From Myxococcales bacterium (GTDB lineage: Bacteria; Myxococcota_A; UBA9160; SMWR01): DNA of 6,438 nt. A program made the position numbers and the translations under genes. Within the stretch, counting starts at the first letter, position 1. Every line of letters begins with the position of its first letter. The DNA lies in assembly GCA_022572485.1 (NCBI GenBank), contig JACZVU010000152.1, positions 1 through 6,438 of the forward strand, written 5' to 3'. The notes beneath the pieces are model-generated. The model was not told the origin of the DNA, ran no database searches, and was given only the letters and a program-made list of their open reading frames with translations. Of the stretch, positions 1 through 5,974 are shown piece after piece.

Positions 1-643
1 GATCGCCCAATCGGGCGATGGGCTTCTCGGTGACCGGGAGTTCAAGATCAGCGGTTTCCCGATGCCGGCCGTCTGCCGGGACCTTCTCGGCCTGTACCCG
101 GGCCTGAAGCTTCATCAAGCCGTCCAGCACGGCCTCGGGGCGCGGCGGGCAGCCGGGGACGTAGATGTCGACCGGGATGATGGTGTCGATCCCCTGGACG
201 GTCGCGTAGTTGTTGTAGGGGCCTCCCGAACACGTGCAAGCGCCAAAGGCCATCACCCATTTTGGCTCGGCCATCTGGTCGTAGACCTTCTTGAGGATGG
301 GCGCCTGGCGGTGGGTAATCGTGCCGACCACCATCAGCAGGTCGGCCTGCCGGGGCGAAAAACGCGGCAGCGCACAGCCAAAGCGGTCGAGGTCGTAGCG
401 CGGCCCCGCAACCGACATGAACTCCATCCCACAGCAGGCCGTCACGAACGGGTAGAGGAACATCGAATACTTGCGGCCCCAATTCATCACCGCGTCGGCG
501 CGGGTTGCGAGGAACGAGTCGCCACCTTGGCGCAGAAACTCGATCGCGCGCGTTGAAAGCTGGCCCACCCTCTCTCGCTGGGCCGAGGTGGGCTCGATGA
601 CGGGTCGCGGCTTGCGCGCTTCGGTTCGATGCGTGCGATCCAT
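1..643 (-). CDS. nuoB: NADH-quinone oxidoreductase subunit B (complex I NuoB), 3' end outside window
   Basis: NuoB is the subunit of the peripheral arm of complex I that carries Fe-S cluster N2, the last centre before quinone. I read 214 codons from an ATG at 643 with no stop before the left edge, so the C-terminus is cut. The conserved block MNWGRKYSMF starts at residue 53. It is followed by the paired cysteines of ACCGMEF (Cys70-Cys71), SPRQADLLMVVGT (about 96-108), GACTCSGGPYNNY (Cys136, Cys138) and VPGCPPRPEA (Cys165). Cys70, Cys71, Cys136 and Cys165 match the four N2 ligands known in the family. Cys138 is extra: it sits where E. coli has Asn. The ATG at 643 is chosen over the internal Met53 because it has a strong Shine-Dalgarno and gives a normal N-terminus. 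The E. coli protein is 220 residues, so probably little is missing. No nuoA lies in front of it; the next gene upstream is the divergent hemH. Confidence 0.95.
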   Translation of the reverse strand, partial: MDRTHRTEARKPRPVIEPTSAQRERVGQLSTRAIEFLRQGGDSFLATRADAVMNWGRKYSMFLYPFVTACCGMEFMSVAGPRYDLDRFGCALPRFSPRQADLLMVVGTITHRQAPILKKVYDQMAEPKWVMAFGACTCSGGPYNNYATVQGIDTIIPVDIYVPGCPPRPEAVLDGLMKLQARVQAEKVPADGRHRETADLELPVTEKPIARLGD

Positions 644-647
644 GCGA

Positions 648-654
648 CCCCCTC
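648..654 (-). promoter_or_regulatory. Shine-Dalgarno of nuoB
   Basis: On the minus strand GAGGGGG ends four bases before the ATG at 643, and its GAGG core is seven bases from it. This supports the longer NuoB reading over the internal Met at 487. Confidence 0.6.
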
Positions 655-770
655 GTTCCGCTCGGTTCCGTGGCTCCCGCCGCTCACCCGAAAGGCAAGC
701 GGCAGGCATGATCTCTTGCAAGTCGGACGTACCCGGCGCTCGCCCGACGACTCGAGACGCGCAGCGGTCA

Positions 771-776
771 ACTATA
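771..776 (-). promoter_or_regulatory. Possible -10 box for nuoB
   Basis: The minus strand reads TATAGT, five of six matches to TATAAT, in an otherwise GC-rich spacer. Transcription would start near 764 and give a leader of about 120 bases before nuoB. I see no convincing -35 hexamer at 16-18 bases, so this is only a candidate. The rest of the 644-858 spacer holds no gene that I can support and no clear terminator. Confidence 0.25.
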
Positions 777-858
777 GCGCCGCCCCCGATTCCGCGCTGA
801 CATCCGCCGGAATTCCGTACCCGTTTCGCAGCTTGTCTGCGGTATCGTCGATGCTCCG

Positions 859-1890
859 ATGACCGACCCTCGATCCGGCGCACTGCTCTTGAACCTCGGC
901 ACTCCGGATTCCCCGAGCGTGCCCGACGTGCGGCGCTTCCTGCGGGAATTTCTGAGCGACCCGCGCGTCATCGACATTCCGGCGCTTGCGCGTTGGCTGC
1001 TGCTCCACTTCGTGATCTTGCCATTTCGCCCGCGGAAATCCGCCGCCGCATACGCAAAAATCTGGACAGCCGAAGGCTCCCCGCTACGGGTTCACAGCCG
1101 CGCGCTCGCGGATGCGGTCGGCGAAGAACTCGGCCCGAATTGGCGGGTCGAATTGGGCATGCGCTACGGCCAACCGACGATCGCTTCGGCACTCGCGCGC
1201 CTCCGGGAAGCAGACGTCTCGCGGCTCGTGGTGCTGCCACTGTTCCCCCAGTACTCGGATGCGGCGACCGGCTCCGCGCTCGCAAAGCTCGCGGAAGAAA
1301 TGCAGCGCAGCGACTACGCGCCGCCGCTCGCCGCGATTTCCACCTTCTACGACGCTCCGGGTTTCACCCGCTCGGTTACCCGCGCCGCAGAAGAATCCCT
1401 TCGCGGGTTCGCAGCGGATTTCGTGCTGTTCAGCTACCACGGTCTTCCCGAGCGCCATGTGCTCGCGAGCGATCGAAGCGGCGCGCACTGCCTCGCTAGC
1501 GATGACTGCTGTGCTTCGATCGCAGCGGCGAACCGCGACTGCTACCGAGCGCAATGCTTCGCGACGACCCGCGCCATCGCGGATGCCCTCGCGCTCGACC
1601 CCGAGCGACACGCCACAGCGTTTCAGTCCCGCCTCGGCCGCACGCCCTGGATCCAACCTTTCACCGATCGCATCCTGATCGAACTCGCCGAGCGCGGCAT
1701 CAAACGATTGGCCGTCGTTTGCCCTTCTTTTACGGCGGATTGTCTGGAAACGCTCGAGGAGATTGGAATCCGCGCCGCCGAGCAATGGCGCGACCTCTGT
1801 GGCGGCCCATTGGAGCTGATCCCGGCCGTCAACGCGCGCCCCGATTGGGCCCGCGCAGTCGCCGAGATGCTCCGCGAAGTACGCTCTTAG
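859..1890 (+). CDS. hemH: Ferrochelatase (protoporphyrin IX iron chelatase), probable [2Fe-2S] type
   Basis: This 343-residue protein inserts Fe2+ into protoporphyrin IX to form protoheme, the last step of the pathway. The N-terminus GALLLNLGTPDSP (residues 7-19) is the usual family start. FSYHGLPERH (191-200) carries the metal-binding and catalytic His194, and CPSFTADCLETLEEI (288-302) carries the conserved acidic residue, probably Glu297. Between them lies a Cys-rich stretch with Cys211, Cys217, Cys218, Cys228 and Cys233. Some bacterial ferrochelatases bind a [2Fe-2S] cluster, and from memory those of Myxococcus type have a similar internal cysteine block, so a cluster here is likely but inferred. 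The ATG at 859 fits the family N-terminus, although the frame is open upstream and no Shine-Dalgarno is visible. The gene is divergent from nuoB and convergent with hemG. It therefore has its own transcript, apart from the hemE-hemN-hemG operon. No signal peptide or membrane segment is evident. Confidence 0.96.
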   Translation: MTDPRSGALLLNLGTPDSPSVPDVRRFLREFLSDPRVIDIPALARWLLLHFVILPFRPRKSAAAYAKIWTAEGSPLRVHSRALADAVGEELGPNWRVELGMRYGQPTIASALARLREADVSRLVVLPLFPQYSDAATGSALAKLAEEMQRSDYAPPLAAISTFYDAPGFTRSVTRAAEESLRGFAADFVLFSYHGLPERHVLASDRSGAHCLASDDCCASIAAANRDCYRAQCFATTRAIADALALDPERHATAFQSRLGRTPWIQPFTDRILIELAERGIKRLAVVCPSFTADCLETLEEIGIRAAEQWRDLCGGPLELIPAVNARPDWARAVAEMLREVRS

Positions 1891-1899
1891 AAGGTTGAC

Positions 1900-3264
1900 T
1901 CAAGGCTCGCGGCAGCCGGCGTCGCGCGCGGCGCGTAGGCCGGACTCGAGAGAGTCGGAAACGCTGATGCCGCCGAGGTAGCTGCCCGCGAGGGCGATAC
2001 CCGGAAACTCTGCAAGGCGTTTGCGGACCCGCGCGATCCGCGCGACGTGGTCGCGCCGCGGCTGCGGGATCGCCTGGCGCCAGCGCGTCACCGCGAGAAT
2101 TCGCGGCTCTTCGCGAAGCCCGAGAATCCGATCGAGGTCCGCGCATACCTGCTGGACGATCTCGTCGTCTGGCAAGTCCACGGCTTCGGGCCAGCGCGCG
2201 CCGCCGACGAGACACTGCAGCAGCTCGCGACCGACCGGCGCCCGCGATGGAAAGAGCTGGCTCATGTACAAGCAACCGAGCAAGTTGATTTCGGCGCGAC
2301 GCGATACGAGGAACCCGAACCCCTCGATCTTCTCACGCACCGCGCTCGGGTCGACGCCGAAGGACAAGCCGACGATCGACGCGTACTCGATGGCCGCGAG
2401 CTCATCGGCCAGGTCCGAACTCACACCGCGCAGGATTTCGGCGGCCTGGTCGGCGGGCACGGCGAGCACGACCCGCATCGCGCGCACGCGGCGCTCGCCA
2501 GCCGGTCCCGACATCCGCACCAGCCAACGGTCGCCATCGCGCCGAACTCCGGTTACTTGGTTTTCGAGCGCGACGGGTTCGAGCAAGTGCTCGGCGAGGG
2601 TGCGCGCGAACGGGCCCAGCCCTTCGGCGGACGAGTAGCTGCCCCGCAACCCGCGCCGGCGCCGCCTGTGAAAGAGCCCCGCGAACATCCCGAAGGCGAT
2701 CGATCCGCTCTTCCGCTCCATTTCAACGAGCGAGGGAAAGACCGCTTCGGCGCCAAGTTCGCGCTCGTCGCCCGCGTACACGCCGGTGAGAAAAGGCCCG
2801 ACGAGGCCCTCCACGGCCTGCTTGCCGAGCCGGCGACCGATGAACTCGGCGACAGATTCGTCGCCCGCGTTTGCCCGGCGGACGAAGGGTTCGACGAGCA
2901 AGCGCAGCTTGCCCCCCACGCTGAGCAGCGGGGTTCGCAGCAGCGCGAGCGGCGACATCGGGACGGGCTGCAGCCGACCCCCATCGTAGATCAACCGCAG
3001 GCGGCTCGCGGGCCGCGCAGCGAGCAACGACTTCTCGGTTTTGAGTGAGCGGAGAAAATCCAGCATCGGCGCTTTGACGTGAATCGTATTGGGGCCGCGC
3101 TCGATCACGTAACCCGAAACGTGATCGGTCCGCATCACGCCGCCGGGCCGGTCTGACACGTCGACCACGAGCACCTCTTCGCCCGCCAGCTGCAACTGGA
3201 GCGCCGCCGCCAGCCCCGCGATCCCAGCTCCCGCAACCACCACACCGACTTCGGGATCGCCCAT
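1900..3264 (-). CDS. hemG: Protoporphyrinogen oxidase, FAD-dependent HemY/PgoX type
   Basis: This protein of 454 residues belongs to the flavin amine-oxidase-like family. It oxidises protoporphyrinogen IX to protoporphyrin IX, normally with O2 as acceptor. Common names are hemY, pgoX, or hemG in the wide sense; it is not the flavodoxin-like E. coli HemG. The N-terminal dinucleotide fold has GAGIAG at 12-17, an acidic strand end at Asp35, and DRPGG at 38-42. RGPNTI (56-61) and GPFLTGVYAGD (156-166) are typical of the family. The C-terminal FAD-contact motif GSYLGGISVSDSLESG is at 427-442. Bacterial members of this family also act as coproporphyrinogen oxidases in Gram-positive bacteria. The adjacent hemN and the absence of a visible hemQ argue for the protoporphyrin route here. 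Its ATG shares one base with the hemN stop (TGATG) and has no clear Shine-Dalgarno, so translation is probably coupled to hemN. No strong membrane segment is seen; known relatives are peripheral membrane proteins. Confidence 0.94.
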   Translation of the reverse strand: MGDPEVGVVVAGAGIAGLAAALQLQLAGEEVLVVDVSDRPGGVMRTDHVSGYVIERGPNTIHVKAPMLDFLRSLKTEKSLLAARPASRLRLIYDGGRLQPVPMSPLALLRTPLLSVGGKLRLLVEPFVRRANAGDESVAEFIGRRLGKQAVEGLVGPFLTGVYAGDERELGAEAVFPSLVEMERKSGSIAFGMFAGLFHRRRRRGLRGSYSSAEGLGPFARTLAEHLLEPVALENQVTGVRRDGDRWLVRMSGPAGERRVRAMRVVLAVPADQAAEILRGVSSDLADELAAIEYASIVGLSFGVDPSAVREKIEGFGFLVSRRAEINLLGCLYMSQLFPSRAPVGRELLQCLVGGARWPEAVDLPDDEIVQQVCADLDRILGLREEPRILAVTRWRQAIPQPRRDHVARIARVRKRLAEFPGIALAGSYLGGISVSDSLESGLRAARDAGCREP

Positions 3265-4685
3265 CAGATGGTCTTGCTGAACATGGGCTGCGCGCCCTTC
3301 TTCTGGTCGGCGAGGTACGCATCGAAGACCATCGCGACATTGCGAACGAGCAGCCGGCCGAGCGGCGTCACGACGAGGCTACCATCGGGCGCCCGCTCGA
3401 CCAGGCCGTCGGCCACAATCGGCTCGAGCTGCCGGAGTTCGCGCGCAAAGCGGCTCGCGAAGGGGTGCTCGAAAACCGACTCGAACTCATCGGCCCGAAG
3501 TTTGCCGTGGCATATCAGCCGCTCGATCACCCAGCGCCGCTCGATGTCGTCACCCGTCAGGTAATGACCGCGCAGGGTCGCGAACCCGCGTTCGTGGACC
3601 GCCTCCTCCCAGTCGTCGAATTTTCGGTGGGATTGTGCGTAGCTCGCGCGCAGTTCGCTGATCGCACTCGGCCCAAATCCGATCAAATCCACCCCCGCCT
3701 GGGTGGTGTGCCCCATGAAGTTCCTACGCAACGTTCGATCCTCAAGTGCCTTGGAAAGCTCGTCTTCTTCCTTTGCAAAGTGATCCAACCCGATAAATCG
3801 ATAGCCCGCATCGAGGAAGCGCTCGATCGCCTCGAACAAAATCCGAAGCTTCGTCGACGGCCCGGGCAGGTCCTTGCGCTCGAAGCCGCGTTGCTGCTTG
3901 GCGAGCCAGGTCACGTGCGCGTAAGAGTAGAGCGCGATGCGATCCGGAGCGATCTCGAACACCTGGTCGAGGGTCCGCGCAAAGCTCTCCTCGGTCTGAT
4001 AGGGCAACCCGTAGATCAGATCAAAGTTCACCCCGGAAAAGCCGCTCGCGCGAGAAACTTCGACCAAGTGCCTCGTCTGCTCGACGGGTTGGATCCGGTG
4101 AATGGCCTGCTGCACCTTGGGCTCGAAGTCCTGCACACCCATCGAAATGCGATTGAACCCGCACGCGCGCAGCGCCGCCACGTGCTCGTCGGTCGTGACC
4201 CGCGGATCGACTTCGATCGAAATCTCCGCCCCCGCGCGCATCGGAAACGCGTCGGTCACGGTTCGGAACAAGCGCGTCAGCTGATCGGGCGTGAGGTAGG
4301 TTGGCGTACCTCCGCCCCAGTGCTGCTGGGTGGCGGTTCGCGGGCCGGTGGCCTCGCGCACCGCAGCGACCTCTCGCTCGATGGTGTCGAGAAAGCGCAG
4401 CGGGAGTTCGGCCCGGGTGGTGATGATCTTGTTGCACGCGCAAAAGTGGCACAGGCTGCGGCAGAAGGGAACGTGGACATAGAGCGAAAGCCCGTCGCCT
4501 TCACCTGCAGCCGAAACCGCCTCTGCGGTGCCGCTCGCGAGTTCAGCCTTGAATTGCTCGACGCCAAAACGCTCCTTCCAGACGGGCGCGGTCGGGTAGC
4601 TGGTGTAGCGCGGGCCTTCGATCGCGTAGCGGGGCAGGACCGCTTCGATCCGCGCGAGGTCGAGGCTGAAGACGTCACGCGCCAC
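3264..4685 (-). CDS. hemN: Oxygen-independent coproporphyrinogen III dehydrogenase (radical SAM)
   Basis: HemN converts coproporphyrinogen III to protoporphyrinogen IX by two radical decarboxylations without O2. From the GTG at 4685 it has 473 residues, against 457 in E. coli. Tyr69, His71 and the cluster motif Cys75-x3-Cys79-x2-Cys82-x-Cys84 (YVHVPFCRSLCHFCAC) match the E. coli [4Fe-4S] and SAM site, including the fourth, non-ligand Cys. GGGTPTYL (124-131), SIEVDPR (156-162), SMGVQDF (181-187), FDLIYGLPYQT (221-231) and DHFAKEEDEL (301-310) are conserved. The HemN C-terminal domain is complete and ends with FSKTI. These features separate it from HemW-like proteins, which lack this fourth Cys arrangement and the C-terminal block. 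An upstream in-frame ATG at 4742 would add 19 Arg-rich residues inside hemE and has no family support. The GTG has an excellent Shine-Dalgarno, so I prefer it. The start overlaps the hemE end by 11 bases and the stop overlaps the hemG start by one base, which indicates one operon. Confidence 0.95.
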   Translation of the reverse strand: MARDVFSLDLARIEAVLPRYAIEGPRYTSYPTAPVWKERFGVEQFKAELASGTAEAVSAAGEGDGLSLYVHVPFCRSLCHFCACNKIITTRAELPLRFLDTIEREVAAVREATGPRTATQQHWGGGTPTYLTPDQLTRLFRTVTDAFPMRAGAEISIEVDPRVTTDEHVAALRACGFNRISMGVQDFEPKVQQAIHRIQPVEQTRHLVEVSRASGFSGVNFDLIYGLPYQTEESFARTLDQVFEIAPDRIALYSYAHVTWLAKQQRGFERKDLPGPSTKLRILFEAIERFLDAGYRFIGLDHFAKEEDELSKALEDRTLRRNFMGHTTQAGVDLIGFGPSAISELRASYAQSHRKFDDWEEAVHERGFATLRGHYLTGDDIERRWVIERLICHGKLRADEFESVFEHPFASRFARELRQLEPIVADGLVERAPDGSLVVTPLGRLLVRNVAMVFDAYLADQKKGAQPMFSKTI

Positions 4686-5763
4686 GGGACTCCTCCTCGC
4701 CGAGCGCACGCGCGGCATCGGTGAACGCGCGCACACCTTCAACGGGCGTGTCGGGCAGGCAGCCGTGGCCGAGATTCAGAATGAGACCGCGCGCGGGTCG
4801 GGCGGCTTCGGCGATGCACCGAACGCTCGCGAAGATCTCTTCGCGGGTCTGGTGAAGCGCGCAGGGGTCGAGGTTGCCCTGGAGGCTCGCGCGATCGCCC
4901 ACTCGGCGGGCGGCTTTGGCGATCTCGACCCGCCAATCCAGGGAGAGCACGTCTGCACCGGATTCGATCATCTCATCGAGTACATGTGCGCCATTGTTCA
5001 CGTAGAGGATGAGCGGTGCAGCGTCGCGATCAAGCCTCGCCGCGATCTCGGTATGAACCGGCAGCACCCACTCCCGGTACTCGGCGGGCCCGAGCAGTCC
5101 CGCCCAGGTGTCGAAGAGTTGGACGACCTGGGCGCCAGCCTCGATCTGGGCGTTCAGATAACCGACGACCATCTCGATCAACCGGGACTGCAGTGCGCGC
5201 AGTACCTCGGGCGCCGCGTACATCATGCGCTTTACGGCCCCGAAGGTCTTGGAGCCCTTCCCTTCTACGAGATAGGCGGCGAGCGTGAACGGAGCGCCCG
5301 CGAAACCGAGCACCGGTATGCGCGAACGCTCGAGTTTCGCGCGCAGCACGCGGAGGATTTCAAACACGAACGGCGTCGACTCCCGGGGGTCCGGAACGCG
5401 AAGTTTTTTGACCTGGCCGAGCGAGCGAATCGGGTCGTCGATGGTGGGTCCAGGTCGAAAATCCACCGCGACGCCCATCGCGGGAACCGGTGTGAAGATG
5501 TCGGAGAAGAGAATCGCCGCTTCGCTGCCGACCCGCTCAACCGGTTGGAGGGACACCTCGACCGCGCGCTCGACGTCCTGACACATCTCGAGAAAGCCCA
5601 CGCCTTCGCGCACTTTGCGGTACTCCGGTAGGTAGCGGCCCGCTTGCCGCATCAGCCAGACCGGAGGGCGATCGACGGTCTCTCCGCGGCAGCTCCGCAG
5701 CAATCGCTCGGTCGGATCGAGCTTGGCGGTTGCGGGCCGAACGGTTTCTGCCGCACCCTTCAT
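4675..5763 (-). CDS. hemE: Uroporphyrinogen III decarboxylase
   Basis: HemE removes four carboxyl groups from the acetate side chains of uroporphyrinogen III to give coproporphyrinogen III. It is a cytosolic enzyme without cofactor. The 362 residues cover the whole family. PVWLMRQAGRYLPEYR (34-49) holds the substrate-binding Arg39 and Arg43. FSDI (86-89) holds the key Asp88. GFAGAPFTLAAYLVEG (153-168) holds Tyr164. LFDTWAGLL (216-224) and NLGHGCLPDTPVE (330-342) follow, the latter with His333. These correspond to the Arg37, Arg41, Asp86, Tyr164 and His339 of the human enzyme. The ATG at 5763 is the only usable start, because the frame upstream meets a stop at 5800-5802 with no ATG, GTG or TTG before it. 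That ATG has no good Shine-Dalgarno at normal distance; it overlaps the end of a possible six-codon leader ORF instead. It is first gene of the hemE-hemN-hemG operon, and its 3' end overlaps hemN by 11 bases. Confidence 0.96.
   Translation of the reverse strand: MKGAAETVRPATAKLDPTERLLRSCRGETVDRPPVWLMRQAGRYLPEYRKVREGVGFLEMCQDVERAVEVSLQPVERVGSEAAILFSDIFTPVPAMGVAVDFRPGPTIDDPIRSLGQVKKLRVPDPRESTPFVFEILRVLRAKLERSRIPVLGFAGAPFTLAAYLVEGKGSKTFGAVKRMMYAAPEVLRALQSRLIEMVVGYLNAQIEAGAQVVQLFDTWAGLLGPAEYREWVLPVHTEIAARLDRDAAPLILYVNNGAHVLDEMIESGADVLSLDWRVEIAKAARRVGDRASLQGNLDPCALHQTREEIFASVRCIAEAARPARGLILNLGHGCLPDTPVEGVRAFTDAARALGEEESRGA
4690..4697 (-). promoter_or_regulatory. Shine-Dalgarno of hemN, inside the hemE 3' end
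   Basis: The minus strand reads AGGAGGAG four bases before the GTG at 4685. The same bases encode the Glu-Glu-Glu run at residues 356-358 of HemE. The site decides the hemN start and suggests that ribosomes finishing hemE re-initiate on hemN. Confidence 0.8.
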
Positions 5764-5780
5764 CGGCCCAATCCGCTCAT
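5760..5780 (-). CDS. Possible six-codon leader ORF in front of hemE (MSGLGR)
   Basis: The minus strand reads ATG AGC GGA TTG GGC CGA TGA. A Shine-Dalgarno-like GAGAGGA ends four bases before this ATG (5785-5791), whereas the nearest one is over 20 bases from the hemE ATG. The leader stop overlaps the hemE start in the form ATGA. This layout is typical of translational coupling, so ribosomes may load here and re-initiate on hemE. The frame is open further upstream, but only this short reading has a ribosome site. The peptide resembles nothing I know and may have no role of its own. Chance is a real alternative. Confidence 0.35.
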   Translation of the reverse strand: MSGLGR

Positions 5781-5852
5781 GGCGTCCTCTCTCTTCGGGT
5801 TATCGCGCGGAGCATCTGGGTGGCTCGGGGGTACTGGCCGGGCGGACGGCCC

Positions 5853-5858
5853 ATTGTA
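5853..5858 (-). promoter_or_regulatory. Candidate -10 box of the hemE-hemN-hemG operon
   Basis: The minus strand reads TACAAT, five of six matches to the sigma70 -10 consensus, in a GC-rich spacer. Transcription would start near 5846 and give a leader of about 80 bases. No good -35 hexamer is found at 16-18 bases (CTGCGC at 17), so an activator or another sigma factor would be needed if it is real. Confidence 0.35.
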
Positions 5859-5860
5859 GC

Positions 5861-5880
5861 TGCGCGCCGGGTGCCGCGCA
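5861..5880. repeat. Inverted repeat TGCGCG-N8-CGCGCA, possible operator
   Basis: A perfect 6-base inverted repeat with an 8-base spacer lies just upstream of the candidate hemE -10 box and covers its spacer and -35 region. That is where a repressor or activator of the heme operon would bind. In such GC-rich DNA a repeat of this size can easily arise by chance, so the operator role is only inferred. A second short inverted repeat, GGCCG-N6-CGGCC (5836-5851), covers the expected transcription start and could form a small 5' hairpin. Confidence 0.25.
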
Positions 5881-5974
5881 GGAAGGCGCCCGTGGGCGGT
5901 TGCCAGCGCGAAACACCCGGGGGCGTTCGAACGGGCCTTCTTCTCAGCCCGAAAGATGCTGCTAATCTGGCCCA

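Noticed and set aside
48..556. Open frames on both strands over nuoB (48-482 minus, 62-556 plus)
   Set aside because: The third minus frame encodes an unmistakable NuoB with all four cluster ligands, so these are shadows.
749..771. TTGACC on the minus strand (766-771) as a -35 box for nuoB
   Set aside because: No -10-like hexamer lies 16-19 bases downstream; the sequences there are GC-rich (GTCGGG, TCGGGC).
1891..1899. Bidirectional terminator between hemH and hemG
   Set aside because: The gap is too short, and no hairpin followed by a T run is visible on either strand.
2047..3048. Plus-strand open frame of 333 codons opposite hemG
   Set aside because: It is antisense to a complete hemG, has low-complexity composition rich in Arg, Ala and Pro, and has no family motif.
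3465..4724. Long plus-strand open frame of 419 codons opposite hemN
   Set aside because: It lies antisense to a clear hemN and has no recognisable domain. High-GC genes often leave the opposite frame open.
4765..5631. Plus-strand open frame of 288 codons opposite hemE
   Set aside because: It mirrors the hemE codon pattern and shows no protein family signature.
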